The position numbers and the translations under genes are program-made. Shown here piece after piece: positions 1 through 9,153 of a stretch of 64,000 nt of DNA. Location: NCBI RefSeq assembly GCF_900109855.1, contig NZ_FOBO01000009.1, positions 62,001 through 126,000 on the forward strand. The letters run 5' to 3'. The DNA is from Roseovarius tolerans (GTDB lineage Bacteria; Pseudomonadota; Alphaproteobacteria; Rhodobacterales; Rhodobacteraceae). Below the pieces are notes generated by a model. The model saw nothing but the letters and a program-made list of their open reading frames with translations. It was not told the origin of the DNA and searched no databases. Position 1 is the stretch's first letter. Each line of letters begins with the position of its first letter.

Positions 1-62
1 CCACGGCTCGACGAGCATCAGCGCCGGAAATGAGTGCGCCCTGCGTATAACCCTCCCGTGAC

Positions 63-90
63 TTGGCATTTGGCCCTGCGCGGTTAAATG
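63..90 (+). promoter_or_regulatory. Candidate sigma-70 promoter of the RND efflux operon
   Basis: TTGGCA at 63-68 is followed after 16 bp by TAAATG at 85-90, about 50 bp before the adaptor start at 139. The -35 matches the consensus at five of six positions and the -10 is poor. No operator is obvious. Positions 1-138 hold no gene that I can support. Confidence 0.35.
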
Positions 91-138
91 TAGTCCATCC
101 GCCAGCCAGTCGGGCCGGTTATTTGAGAGTGGCATGCC

Positions 139-1584
139 ATGCGGTTTCTGCGTCAGGGGCTTTTCGGTCTCTTCCTTCTGTCACTGACCCTGGGTCTGCT
201 GGCCTATGCCGGTCAGATCGTGGTCAGCGCCGTACAGGAGCGCATGGCCCAGGAGCCGCGCGCGCCCGAGCGCCGCGAGCGCGTCTTTGCCGTGCGCACG
301 GTGACCGCCGAAGAGGCCCGGATCGCCCCCGTCCTCACCGCCTTTGGCCAGATCGAGAGCCGCCGCACGCTGGAAATCCGCGCGCAGGTGACCGGCATCC
401 TCACCGAGCTTTCGCCGGATTTCGTCGAGGGCGGCACGGTGCAGACCGGGCAGTTCCTGGCTCGGATCGACCCTGCCGATTCCGAGACCGCCGTCAGCCG
501 CGCGCGCACCGATCTTGACGACGCCCGCGCCGAAGAGCGCGAGGCGGCGCGCGCGCTCGACCTCGCAAAGGACGAGCTGGCCGCGCGACGCGAGCAGGCC
601 GAAATTCAGGACCGGGCGCTGGCCCGTCAACGCGACCTTGAGGATCGCGGCGTCGGCACCCTGACGGCGGTGGAAACCGCCGAATACAACGTCGTGCAGG
701 CGCGGCAGGCGGTGCTCGCCAGCCGTCAGGCGCTGGCCCTCGCGGAGGCGCGCGTCGATCAGGCCAAGACCTCCGCCGCCCGCGCCGAACTGACCCTCTC
801 GGAGGCCGAGCGGCGTCTGGCGGAAACCCGCATCACTGCCGGGTTTTCCGGCACGCTCAGCGATGTGACCGTGATCGAGGGGCGGCTGGTGACGGCCAAT
901 GAACAGATGGCCACGCTGGTCGATGGCACGGCGCTCGAGGTGGCGTTCCGCGTCTCCACCTCGCAATATGCCCGGCTGTTGGGTCAGGACGGCACGCTTC
1001 TGCCTGCGCCCGTGACCGTGACGCTGGATACCGGCGGGCTCGACCTGACCTCGACCGGCCAGATCACCCGGCAATCCGCGAGCCTCGCCGAGGGCGAAAG
1101 CGGCCGCATGCTCTTTGCCACGCTCAGCGAGGCCCCGGCGATGAAACCCGGTGATTTCGTCGCCGTCACGGTCGAGGAGCCGCCGCTCGACGCAGTGATC
1201 CGCCTGCCCGCCACCGCGCTCGGGCCGGATGGCACGGTGCTGGCGCTTGGGGCAGATGAGCGGCTTGAGAGCCTGCCCGTCACCCTGCTGCGCCGTCAGG
1301 GCAATGATATCCTCGTGCGCGGCGCGGAGCTATCGGGCCGCGAGGTGGTCAGCGAACGCAGCCCGGTCCTTGGCCCCGGCATCAAGGTGCGCCGCCTGAG
1401 CCCCGAGGCGAATGCCGGGGCGACGCTGAGCCTCAGCCCCGACCGCCGCGCACGGCTGCGCGCCTATGTCGAAGGCGACCGTGCCATGCCAGAGCCGATG
1501 CGCGCCCGCCTGCTGGCAGAGCTTGAGCGCCCGGAGGTGCCCGCGCAGACCGTCGAACGGCTCGAACGCCGGATGGGGGGCTGA
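139..1584 (+). CDS. RND efflux pump periplasmic adaptor (HlyD/AcrA family)
   Basis: This is the membrane fusion protein of a tripartite RND exporter, linking the inner-membrane pump to an outer-membrane channel. The N-terminus has one hydrophobic anchor at about residues 6-27, not a lipoprotein box. A barrel-sandwich/lipoyl half (starting near EIRAQVTGILTEL) follows. Next is a long Ala/Arg/Glu-rich alpha-hairpin at about residues 115-225, then the second lipoyl half (AETRITAGFSGTLSDV) and a beta-barrel. At 481 aa it is longer than AcrA because of a C-terminal extension rich in Arg and Glu that I do not recognise. The permease starts 5 bp downstream, so the two form an operon. Substrate cannot be predicted; no TolC-like gene or regulator is in view. 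Confidence 0.88.
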   Translation: MRFLRQGLFGLFLLSLTLGLLAYAGQIVVSAVQERMAQEPRAPERRERVFAVRTVTAEEARIAPVLTAFGQIESRRTLEIRAQVTGILTELSPDFVEGGTVQTGQFLARIDPADSETAVSRARTDLDDARAEEREAARALDLAKDELAARREQAEIQDRALARQRDLEDRGVGTLTAVETAEYNVVQARQAVLASRQALALAEARVDQAKTSAARAELTLSEAERRLAETRITAGFSGTLSDVTVIEGRLVTANEQMATLVDGTALEVAFRVSTSQYARLLGQDGTLLPAPVTVTLDTGGLDLTSTGQITRQSASLAEGESGRMLFATLSEAPAMKPGDFVAVTVEEPPLDAVIRLPATALGPDGTVLALGADERLESLPVTLLRRQGNDILVRGAELSGREVVSERSPVLGPGIKVRRLSPEANAGATLSLSPDRRARLRAYVEGDRAMPEPMRARLLAELERPEVPAQTVERLERRMGG

Positions 1585-1589
1585 GGCCG

Positions 1590-4500
1590 ATGCGCGGCGT
1601 CATCTCATGGTTCACCCGGCACCGCACGGCAGCCAACCTGCTATTGGTGCTGCTGATCGCGCTTGGCCTGATGGCAATGCCGCGGATGCGCGCGCAGTTC
1701 TTTCCCGACATCATCATCGACAACGTTTCCGTCTCGGTCACCTGGGACGGGGCCAGCGCCGAGGATGTCGATAACGCCATCGTCCAGATCATCGAACCCG
1801 CCCTGCTGGCGGTCGAAGGCGTCGAAAGCTCGCGCGCATCGAGCCGCGAGAACAGCGCCTCGGTCACGCTGGAGTTCGAGCCCGACTGGGACATGGGCCG
1901 CGCCGCCGACGAGGTGCAGGCCGCACTTGACCAGATCACCACCCTGCCCGACGAGGCCGACGAGCCGGTGGTGCGGCGCGGCGCATGGCGCGACAGCGTC
2001 ACGGACGTGGTGATCACCGGCCCCGTCGGCACCGAGCAACTGGCGCGGATCGCCGACGAATTCGTCACCCGCCTATTCGATGCGGGCGTCACCCGGACCA
2101 CGATCGAAGGTGTCGCCGCGCCTGAAACGGTGGTCGAGGTGCCCGGTGCCAACCTGATCGCGCATCGCATCACGATGGAAGAGATCGCAAGCGCCATCGC
2201 CGCCGAGATCACCAGCGACCCGGCGGGCGACATGGAGGGCGCGAATACCCGCGTGCGCACCGGCACGGCAAAACGCAGCCCCGCCGAGATCGCCGACATC
2301 CCGCTTCGGATGGAGCGCGACGGCACCGCCCTCACCATCGGCGACGTGGCACATATCCGGGTGGCCGGGACGGCGCGCGACGTGGCCTATTTCGTGGGCG
2401 ACCGGCCTGCCATCTCGGTCAGCGTGGCCCGCTCGGCCAAGGGCGACGCGCTCGATATCGAGGCGCAGGTGCGCGAGGTGGCGGGCACCATGCTGCAAAC
2501 CCTGCCCGAGGGCGTCTCGATCGACCTTATCCGCACCCGGTCCGAGGCCATATCAGGCCGTCTCGACATGCTGCTCGACAATGCGCTGACGGGCCTCGCG
2601 CTCGTGGTCGGGCTGCTCTTTCTCTTTCTCAACGCGCGCACTGCCTTCTGGGTGGCGGCGGGCATTCCGGTGGCGATGCTGGCGGCGGTGGCGATCATGT
2701 ATGCCGCCGGGCTGACGCTCAACATGATCTCGCTCTTCGCGATCATCATCACCCTCGGAATCGTGGTGGATGACGCCATCGTGGTGGGCGAGCATGCAGA
2801 CGCGCGCCACCGCCGCTATGGCGAGCCGCCGATGGTCGCCGCCGAACGCGCCGCCGGGCGCATGGCGTTGCCGGTCTTTTCGGCCACGCTGACCACGCTC
2901 ATTGCCTTTTTCGGGCTTGCGGTGATCGGCGGGCGGTTCGGCGACCTGATCTATGACATTCCCTTCACCGTGATTGCCGTGCTGGCGGCGAGCCTTGTGG
3001 AATGCTTTCTGATCCTGCCCAATCACATGGCCCACGCGCTTGCGCATTCGGCCAAGTCGCATTGGTACGACCTGCCCAGCCGGGTGGTGAACCGGGGCTT
3101 TAGATGGGTGCGTGAGCGGGGTTTTCGCCCGGCTTTGGGCCTGCTGATCCGGGCGCGCTACGCGGTGCTTGCGGGTGCAGTGCTGCTGCTGGCCACGCAG
3201 ATCGGCAGCTTTTTGCAGGGCGATGTGACGTGGCGGTTCTTCAACGCCCCCGAACGTGGCAGCGTGTCGGGCAATTTCGCCATGGCGCCGGGGGCCAGCC
3301 GCGCCGACACGCTGGCGCAGATGCGCGAGATGCAGCGCGCGACCGAGGCGCTTGGTGCGGAATATGAGGAGCGCTACGGGGCCAATCCGCTCAGCTACGT
3401 GATCGCCCAGGCGGGCGGCACCTCGGGGCGCGGTCTGTCGGGCGCGGACACCAAGGATGCAGACCTTCTGGGCGGCATTTCCATAGAGCTCATTGATCCG
3501 GACCTGCGCCCCTATTCCAGCTTTGCATTCGTCGCTGACCTTCAGGAAAAGGTCACGCAACTGCCGCTCACCGAAACGCTCAGCTTTCGCGGCAGCCGTT
3601 CGGGGCCGGGCGGTGATGCGCTCGACGTGGAACTGCACGGAGCCACGGCAGAGGATCTCAAGACTGCCGCCGAAGCCCTCAAATCCGCGCTCGCGCGCTA
3701 TCCCGAGGTCTCGGCGCTCGAAGACAACCTCGCCTATGACAAGTCCGAACTGATCCTCGATCTCACCCCGCAGGGTTCGGCCATGGGCTTTTCCATCGAC
3801 GACCTGGGCCGCATCCTGCGCCACCGCGTGAACGGGATCGAGGCCGCGACCTATCCCGACGGGCCGCGCTCAGCCGAGGTGCGGGTCGAACTGCCCCGGG
3901 GCGAGTTGACCGCCGATTTCCTCGACACGATCCAATTGCGTGCGCCCTCGGGCCAATATGTGCCGCTCGCCGATGTGGTCAGCGTCACCGAGCGCACCGG
4001 CTTTGCCACCGTGCGCCGCGAGAACGGGCTGCGCCTGATCAACGTGACCGGCGATATCTCCGAGGACGACCCGGCGCGCGCCGCCGAGATCAGCCGCGCC
4101 TTGGAGGCCGAAATTCTGCCCGAGATCGCCGCCACCCATCAGGTCGAATACCGCCTCGCGGGGCTGTCTGAGCAAGAGGACGAGTTCATGGCCGACGCCC
4201 GCATGGGGCTGATCATGACGCTTCTGGGCATTTACCTCGTGCTGTCGCTGGTCTTTGCCAGCTGGACCCGGCCGATGGTGGTGATGGCGATCATCCCCTT
4301 CGGCCTTGTCGGCACGATCTGGGGCCATGCGCAATGGGATGTGCCGCTGTCAATGTTCACCGTGGTGGGCCTGTTGGGCATGACCGGGATCATCATCAAC
4401 GATTCCATCGTTCTGGTGACCTCGATCGACGAGCATGCCGAGACACGCGGGCTGATCCCCGCCATCATCGAGGGCACCTGCGACCGGTTGCGACCGGTGC

Positions 4501-4937
4501 TGCTGACGACGCTGACCACCGTTCTGGGGCTCGCGCCGCTGCTCTTTGAGCGCTCCACGCAGGCGCAATTCCTCAAGCCCACGGTGATCACGCTGGTTTA
4601 CGGCCTGGGCTTTGGCATGCTCTTGGTGCTGCTGGTGGTGCCTGCCCTGCTGGCCATCGGGCGCGACCTTGCGCAACCCGTCACCACCCTGCGCCGGGGC
4701 CTGCGGGTGCGCCGCGCGGGGCTGCGCACGACGCTTGGCACGGCGGCGGTGATGATCCTCGGCTGGTTCGCGGTGACACTGGGCTGGACGCTGGCCACGG
4801 GCACCCTGCCCGGCCCCGTCGCCGCACTCCTGCCGCTGGCCCCGTTGATGGCCGCACTGGCGCTGTTCGTGACCGGCGCGGCGGTGCTTCTGATGCTGGT
4901 TTATGTGACAGCGGCCCTTGCCCGCCGTCCCGCCTGA
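1590..4937 (+). CDS. RND family efflux transporter permease (AcrB/HAE-type)
   Basis: This is the proton-driven inner-membrane pump of the tripartite exporter. Its 1115 residues show the usual duplicated RND layout: TM1 near residues 10-28, a first large periplasmic loop, TM2-6 at about 330-480, a second loop, and TM8-12 at about 870-1030. TM4 carries the acidic relay motif GIVVDDAIVVGE, with paired Asp. The protein is slightly longer than AcrB because two more hydrophobic segments (about 1045-1110) follow the canonical end, which is unusual. It belongs to the general multidrug/HAE clade rather than the heavy-metal clade, as judged by the TM4 motif. It is translated with the adaptor. Confidence 0.9.
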   Translation: MRGVISWFTRHRTAANLLLVLLIALGLMAMPRMRAQFFPDIIIDNVSVSVTWDGASAEDVDNAIVQIIEPALLAVEGVESSRASSRENSASVTLEFEPDWDMGRAADEVQAALDQITTLPDEADEPVVRRGAWRDSVTDVVITGPVGTEQLARIADEFVTRLFDAGVTRTTIEGVAAPETVVEVPGANLIAHRITMEEIASAIAAEITSDPAGDMEGANTRVRTGTAKRSPAEIADIPLRMERDGTALTIGDVAHIRVAGTARDVAYFVGDRPAISVSVARSAKGDALDIEAQVREVAGTMLQTLPEGVSIDLIRTRSEAISGRLDMLLDNALTGLALVVGLLFLFLNARTAFWVAAGIPVAMLAAVAIMYAAGLTLNMISLFAIIITLGIVVDDAIVVGEHADARHRRYGEPPMVAAERAAGRMALPVFSATLTTLIAFFGLAVIGGRFGDLIYDIPFTVIAVLAASLVECFLILPNHMAHALAHSAKSHWYDLPSRVVNRGFRWVRERGFRPALGLLIRARYAVLAGAVLLLATQIGSFLQGDVTWRFFNAPERGSVSGNFAMAPGASRADTLAQMREMQRATEALGAEYEERYGANPLSYVIAQAGGTSGRGLSGADTKDADLLGGISIELIDPDLRPYSSFAFVADLQEKVTQLPLTETLSFRGSRSGPGGDALDVELHGATAEDLKTAAEALKSALARYPEVSALEDNLAYDKSELILDLTPQGSAMGFSIDDLGRILRHRVNGIEAATYPDGPRSAEVRVELPRGELTADFLDTIQLRAPSGQYVPLADVVSVTERTGFATVRRENGLRLINVTGDISEDDPARAAEISRALEAEILPEIAATHQVEYRLAGLSEQEDEFMADARMGLIMTLLGIYLVLSLVFASWTRPMVVMAIIPFGLVGTIWGHAQWDVPLSMFTVVGLLGMTGIIINDSIVLVTSIDEHAETRGLIPAIIEGTCDRLRPVLLTTLTTVLGLAPLLFERSTQAQFLKPTVITLVYGLGFGMLLVLLVVPALLAIGRDLAQPVTTLRRGLRVRRAGLRTTLGTAAVMILGWFAVTLGWTLATGTLPGPVAALLPLAPLMAALALFVTGAAVLLMLVYVTAALARRPA

Positions 4938-4979
4938 TCGCCCTTGCGCAAGCCGCCGCGCGGCGCTAGGCCATGCCCC

Positions 4980-5918
4980 ATGCGTATCATCCGGGATTAC
5001 ACCTATGTCACCGAGGCCGATCGCGGGGCCTCAGTCGCCATCGGCAATTTCGATGGCGTCCATATCGGCCATCTGTCGGTGATAGATCAGGCGCGCGCGG
5101 CGGGCGCACGCAGCGGTGCGCCCCTGGGCATCCTGACGTTCGAGCCGCATCCGCGCGAATATTTCGCGCCCGATGCCCCGCCCTTCCGGCTGATGGGCCG
5201 CGAGGCGCGCGCGCACCGGCTGGAGAAACTGGGCGTCGAGCGGCTCTATGAGATCAATTTCAACGCCGCGCTCGCGTCGCTCAGCCCCCGGGAATTCGCG
5301 CAGAACGTGATCCGCGACGGGCTGGGCCTTGCGCATGTCGTGGTCGGCGCGGATTTCTGCTTTGGCAAGGGGCGCGCGGGCAATGCCGCCGATTTGCAGG
5401 CGTTCGGCGCGGAGATGGGCTTTGGCGTGACCATCGCGCAATTGCTCGAAGGTGACGCCGGTCAGGTCTCTTCCACCGCCATCCGCCGCGCGCTCAGCGA
5501 CGGCGACCCGCGCGCCGCGGCCGCCATGCTGGGCCATTGGCACCGCATCGACGGGCCGGTGGTGGGCGGCGAACAGCGTGGCCGGACGCTTGGCTATCCG
5601 ACCGCGAACATGTCCATCGAAGGGCTGCACCCGCCGAAATTCGGCGTCTATGCAGTGCTCGTCGATGTGCTCGACGGGCCGCATAAGGGGCAGTATCACG
5701 GCGCGGCCTCGCTTGGGCTGCGGCCGATGTTTCAGGGCGAGGTGCCCAATCTGGAAACCTTCATCTTCGACTTCTCGGGCGATCTCTACGACGCGCCGCT
5801 GTCGGTCGCCCTCGTCGATTACCTGCGCCCCGAGGAAACCTTTGACAGTCTCGACGCCTTCATCGCGCAGATGGATGCCGATTGCGCCCGCGCGCGCGGC
5901 ATACTGGCCGCGCTATGA
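4980..5918 (+). CDS. ribF: Bifunctional riboflavin kinase / FAD synthetase
   Basis: The enzyme phosphorylates riboflavin to FMN and adenylylates FMN to FAD. The N-terminal FAD synthetase domain has the nucleotidyltransferase signature IGNFDGVHIGH (about residues 18-28) and the later STAIRRAL element. The C-terminal kinase domain has GRTLGYPTANM and ends with the conserved LRPEETFDSLDAFIAQMDAD region. I chose the ATG at 4980 because the homologous N-terminus begins MRIIRDY; an in-frame ATG at 4944 would add 12 unconserved residues. The stop overlaps the next start by 4 bp (ATGA), so it is coupled to the cysteine-cluster gene. Confidence 0.93.
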   Translation: MRIIRDYTYVTEADRGASVAIGNFDGVHIGHLSVIDQARAAGARSGAPLGILTFEPHPREYFAPDAPPFRLMGREARAHRLEKLGVERLYEINFNAALASLSPREFAQNVIRDGLGLAHVVVGADFCFGKGRAGNAADLQAFGAEMGFGVTIAQLLEGDAGQVSSTAIRRALSDGDPRAAAAMLGHWHRIDGPVVGGEQRGRTLGYPTANMSIEGLHPPKFGVYAVLVDVLDGPHKGQYHGAASLGLRPMFQGEVPNLETFIFDFSGDLYDAPLSVALVDYLRPEETFDSLDAFIAQMDADCARARGILAAL

Positions 5919-6385
5919 GCGATCCCATCGACCGCAGCGGATTACGCCCACGCTTCTGGGAGACCACCCGCCTCGACCGGATGACGCAAAAGGAATGGGA
6001 GGCGCTCTGCGACGGCTGTGGCAAATGCTGCCTCAACAAGCTGGAGGATGACGAGACCGGCGAGGTGGAATTGACCCGCGTTGCCTGTCGCCTGTTCGAC
6101 GACACCACCTGCCGCTGCGGGCAATATGCCATCCGCCAGCAATTCGTGCCGGAATGCATCTCGCTCAAACCCCACACGATCGAGCGCCACGCCTACTGGC
6201 TGCCCGAAACCTGCGCCTATAAGCTGCTTTACGAGGGCAAGCCGCTATACGATTGGCATCCGCTGATTTCCGGCGATCCGCAGAGCGTGCATGACGCCGG
6301 CGTCTCGATGCAGCATCGCACGATCCCTGAGTTCGACGTGCCCGAGGATGACTGGGAAGATTATATCATAGAGGAGCCCACCTGA
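5915..6385 (+). CDS. YcgN/UPF0260-family cysteine cluster protein
   Basis: This small cytosolic protein (156 aa) contains the zinc/iron-finger-like cluster CDGCGKCC (about residues 31-38). More paired cysteines follow (CRLF, CRCGQY, PECISL, CAYKL), giving the nine-cysteine pattern of the YcgN family. The function of the family is not established; a metal or Fe-S site is likely. The start at 5915 overlaps the ribF stop, and the stop overlaps the aldolase start at 6385 (TGATG), so ribF, this gene and the aldolase are translationally coupled. Confidence 0.85.
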   Translation: MSDPIDRSGLRPRFWETTRLDRMTQKEWEALCDGCGKCCLNKLEDDETGEVELTRVACRLFDDTTCRCGQYAIRQQFVPECISLKPHTIERHAYWLPETCAYKLLYEGKPLYDWHPLISGDPQSVHDAGVSMQHRTIPEFDVPEDDWEDYIIEEPT

Positions 6386-7431
6386 TGCAACTCGCCTCCG
6401 ACAATTCCGGCCCGGCGCTGCCTGCCGTCATGCAGGCGATGAGTGAGGCCAATGCCGGGCATATGCCGTCCTATGGCGACGAGGCGCTGATGAGCCGCGT
6501 CCGCGACCGGCTGCGCGCGCTCTTTGAGGCGCCGCAGGCCAGCGTCTATCTGGTGGCCACCGGCACGGCGGCCAATGCGCTGGCGCTCGCCACCCTGTCG
6601 CAGCCGTGGCAGACGGTGTTCTGCACGCCGCTGGCCCATGTCCACACCGATGAGTGCAACGCGCCCGAGTTCTTTACCGGCGGCGCAAAGCTCAGCCTTG
6701 TGGGCGAGGCCGACAAGATGACGCCGGATGAGTTGCAGGCCGCCATCAGCGCCTGGCCCGCGGGCGATGTGCATAACCCGCAGCATGGGCCGCTGGCGCT
6801 CACGCAGGCGACCGAGCGGGGCCGCATCTACACCTGCGCGGAGATCACCGCGCTCGCGCAAGTGGCGCGCGATCACGGCCTGCCCTGCTATCTCGACGGC
6901 GCGCGCTTTGCCAATGCGGTGGCGGCACTCGGGTGCAGCCCCGCCGAGATGACATGGCAGGCGGGCATCGACGCGGTGTCGATGGGCGGCACCAAGAATG
7001 GCTGTCTCGGGGTCGAGGCGGTGATCTTCTTCAACGCCGAGAATGCCTGGGAATTCGAGTTGCGCCGCAAACGCTCGGCGCATCTCTTCTCCAAGCACCG
7101 CTATCTCTCGGCGCAGATGCTGGGCTATCTGGCGGATGATCTATGGCTGACCACCGCACAAATGGCCAATGCGCAGGCGGCCAAGCTGGTGCAGGGGTTG
7201 CGCGGCCTGCCGCAGGTCGAGATCACGTTTGAACCGCAGGTCAACATGATTTTCGCGCGTTTGCCGCGCGCCACGCATCAGCGGCTGAAGGCGGCAGGCG
7301 CAAGCTATGCGCTCTACGAAGGTCCGCTCGACCAGGGCCCGTCGGAGGAGCCGCTGCTGGCGCGCTTTGTCTGCGATTGGTCGATCACCGACGCGGAAAT
7401 CGCGCGGTTTCTGGACGTTGCACGCGGCTGA
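6385..7431 (+). CDS. Low-specificity L-threonine aldolase (PLP-dependent)
   Basis: A fold-type I PLP enzyme of the beta-eliminating lyase family that cleaves L-threonine or allo-threonine to glycine and acetaldehyde. The N-terminus MQLASDNSGPA and SYGDE match the family. The YLDGARFANA segment supplies the conserved Asp, and the Schiff-base lysine lies in SMGGTKNGCLG. Length (348 aa) is typical. It is the last gene of the ribF group and faces the cupin gene convergently with an 8 bp gap. Confidence 0.9.
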   Translation: MQLASDNSGPALPAVMQAMSEANAGHMPSYGDEALMSRVRDRLRALFEAPQASVYLVATGTAANALALATLSQPWQTVFCTPLAHVHTDECNAPEFFTGGAKLSLVGEADKMTPDELQAAISAWPAGDVHNPQHGPLALTQATERGRIYTCAEITALAQVARDHGLPCYLDGARFANAVAALGCSPAEMTWQAGIDAVSMGGTKNGCLGVEAVIFFNAENAWEFELRRKRSAHLFSKHRYLSAQMLGYLADDLWLTTAQMANAQAAKLVQGLRGLPQVEITFEPQVNMIFARLPRATHQRLKAAGASYALYEGPLDQGPSEEPLLARFVCDWSITDAEIARFLDVARG

Positions 7432-7439
7432 CGCGGCCT

Positions 7440-7841
7440 TTAGCTGCGGCTATAATCCGCATCACTCACCTGTTCGAGCCAGTCCGCCACGCGCCCGTCC
7501 TGCGCTTCCTGGATCGCCATATGGCACATCATGCGGTCAGGCGTGGCCCCGTGCCAATGCTCTTCATTGGGCGGAATCCAGACCGTGTCACCGGCGCGGA
7601 TTTCCTCCACCGTGCCGTCCCGTGTGCCGATGAGGCCCACCCCCGACAGCACGTGCAGCGTCTGACCGAGGGGATGGGTGTGCCACGCGGTGCGCGCGCC
7701 CGGCTCGAATGTGACGCGCAGGGCCCGCACGCGCGCAGGTTCCGGGGCCTCGACCACGGGCTCCTGCCAGACCCGGCCGGTAAAATAGGCGGCATCGGCC
7801 AGCTTGCTCCTGACGTCTTGCGTTCGGACGATCTGCATCAT
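7440..7841 (-). CDS. Cupin-domain protein, unknown substrate
   Basis: A single-cupin protein of 133 aa. The two cupin motifs are visible: GARTAWHTHPLGQTLHVLSG, containing His-Thr-His and the later His, and GDTVWIPPNEEHWHG with the fourth His. These would form a metal site. The arrangement resembles the (R)-mandelonitrile lyase/carboxymuconolactone-associated cupins, but no function can be assigned. GGGAG lies upstream of the tandem ATGATG start. It is monocistronic and convergent with threonine aldolase. Confidence 0.82.
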   Translation of the reverse strand: MMQIVRTQDVRSKLADAAYFTGRVWQEPVVEAPEPARVRALRVTFEPGARTAWHTHPLGQTLHVLSGVGLIGTRDGTVEEIRAGDTVWIPPNEEHWHGATPDRMMCHMAIQEAQDGRVADWLEQVSDADYSRS

Positions 7842-8232
7842 GCTCTCCCTTTCGACTCGTCGCGATCTTAGCAGCCTTCGGGGAATTTGAAATGACGGTC
7901 TGCGGGGGGCCTTGAGCGGACATAGCGCCCCGCCAGAAGGTGCCGCGTGATCGCAGGGCCGGGGACTGGCGATGCAACACCCGTGGCGGGTGCTTTATGC
8001 CAGCCAAGTCATTGTGACTCCGACACGTTGCGCGCCCTATCAAATCGCCAGGCCGCGGGACGGCGTCATGCCGGAGGCATGCCTCTGGCATGACGATCGC
8101 GCGGCACCTTCGGTGCGTATCGCGCGGGATGCGACAACGACAGCCTCAGGCCACTCGCACCCCCAACCACTGGCGCCAAGCCCTACCACAGCCCTCTTGC
8201 AAACCAACCCGCCTTTTTCCCGCTCGAATCCC
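7842..8232. other. Intergenic region with stem-loops, no gene seen
   Basis: About 390 bp between the cupin gene start and the rpmB promoter. Open frames here have no protein-like character. It contains a small hairpin at 7978-7992 (CACCCG/CGGGTG) and a 30-bp near-palindrome at 8065-8094. A GC-rich stem around 8102-8130 includes GCACC-TTC-GGTGC. I see no tRNA or known RNA family. Confidence 0.5.
8065..8094. repeat. 30-bp near-perfect palindrome
   Basis: The half-site GTCATGCCGGAGGCA is followed by its inverted copy with one mismatch that stays pairable as G-U. The centre is GGCATGCC. The position upstream of the rpmB promoter and beyond the cupin promoter fits a dispersed palindromic element rather than a terminator, since no T-run follows on either strand. 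Confidence 0.5.
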
Positions 8233-8261
8233 TTGACGCCCCTGCGCATTGGGCCTAAAGA
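8233..8261 (+). promoter_or_regulatory. Sigma-70 promoter of rpmB
   Basis: TTGACG at 8233-8238, 17 bp spacing, then TAAAGA at 8256-8261. This agrees well with alphaproteobacterial housekeeping promoters, including the C before TTGAC. Transcription would start near 8268, leaving an 85-nt leader before the rpmB ATG. Confidence 0.72.
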
Positions 8262-8353
8262 CCCCAGACGGAATTCGGGGCGCTGCCGGTGGCGGTGCCC
8301 GTTTGTGTTAAGCAGGGCCAGACCGCGCCCTCAACAAGAACGAGGATGACCCC

Positions 8354-8644
8354 ATGTCGCGCCGCTGCGAACTGACTGGAAAAGGCCCGATGGTTGGCAA
8401 TAACTCCAGCCATGCCAATAACAAGACCAAGCGTCGGTATCTGCCGAACCTCAACGATGTGACGCTGCAGTCGGAAACCCTGAACCGTGGCATCAAGCTG
8501 CGGATCTCGGCCCACGCGCTGCGCAGCGTCGATCACCGGGGCGGGCTCGACGCCTTTCTCGCCAAGGCCAAGGACGACGAACTGTCGCCGTCGGCCCTCA
8601 AGGTGAAGAAAGAGATCGCCAAGGCGCAGGCCGCCAGCGCCTGA
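8354..8644 (+). CDS. rpmB: 50S ribosomal protein L28
   Basis: A large-subunit ribosomal protein, 96 aa, recognised from the N-terminus [20 protein letters not shown] and the following [13 protein letters not shown] segment typical of alphaproteobacterial L28. The [19 protein letters not shown] tail also fits. It is a single-gene unit with its own promoter at 8233 and a strong terminator at 8671. A purine-rich GAACGAGGATGACCCC precedes the start. Confidence 0.97.
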   Translation: MSRRCELTGKGPMVGNNSSHANNKTKRRYLPNLNDVTLQSETLNRGIKLRISAHALRSVDHRGGLDAFLAKAKDDELSPSALKVKKEIAKAQAASA

Positions 8645-8670
8645 TACCCCGATTGTGTTGATCACGCACG

Positions 8671-8696
8671 GCCCCGCCCCTTTGGCGGGGCTGTTT
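8671..8696 (+). terminator. Rho-independent terminator of rpmB
   Basis: A perfect 8-bp GC stem (GCCCCGCC 8671-8678 with GGCGGGGC 8684-8691), a 5-nt loop and a short T-rich tail (TGTTT), 27 bp after the rpmB stop. Confidence 0.8.
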
Positions 8697-8764
8697 GCGT
8701 TTCACGGGCCCGGTACGTTTTGTCGCTTGTCCTGTGTGCGCATGCCCGCCTATACCTGCGGGCA

Positions 8765-9112
8765 ATGACGATCCTGCGCAGCATAACCGCCCTTGGGCTT
8801 TGTCTCTTTCTGGCGCTGACCAGCGTCGGCCTCGCCGTGGCGCGCGGCGCGGCGCAGCCGGTGGGGCAGATGGTGCTTTGCACCGGCGAGGGCACGCGCA
8901 CCGTGCTCGTGGACGCCAAGGGCCAGCCTGCGACACCGCCGCATGTCTGCCCGGATTGCCTGCTCGCGTTCTATGCGGATGCAGCCCGCCCGCCATTGCC
9001 CTTGCCACGTGATCTGACTGCAACGGCCCGCCAAACCTTCACCGGTGCCCGCCATGAGGCGAGCCTTGCGCGCCCCGCGCCGCTGGCGCGGGCACCGCCC
9101 GTCTCGGTCTGA
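8765..9112 (+). CDS. Small secreted CxxC protein (DUF2946-like)
   Basis: A 115-residue protein with a signal peptide or TM segment (about residues 6-26). After VGQMVLCTGEG it has the PHVCPDCLLAFYA motif, the Cys-Pro-x-Cys feature of DUF2946-type proteins often found near copper genes. The C-terminus is a proline-rich tail. I chose the ATG at 8765 because it directly precedes the hydrophobic segment; longer versions start in the rpmB terminator region. The PCu(A)C copper chaperone follows 41 bp later, suggesting a copper-related role. Family assignment is moderate. Confidence 0.68.
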   Translation: MTILRSITALGLCLFLALTSVGLAVARGAAQPVGQMVLCTGEGTRTVLVDAKGQPATPPHVCPDCLLAFYADAARPPLPLPRDLTATARQTFTGARHEASLARPAPLARAPPVSV

Positions 9113-9153
9113 CCCTGCAAATCCCTTACATTCAGACCAGAAGGAGCGACGCC

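Noticed and set aside
1-18. Possible start of a divergent gene at the left edge (MLVEPW)
   Set aside because: Only six codons are visible, with no ribosome site that I can trust; not enough to call.
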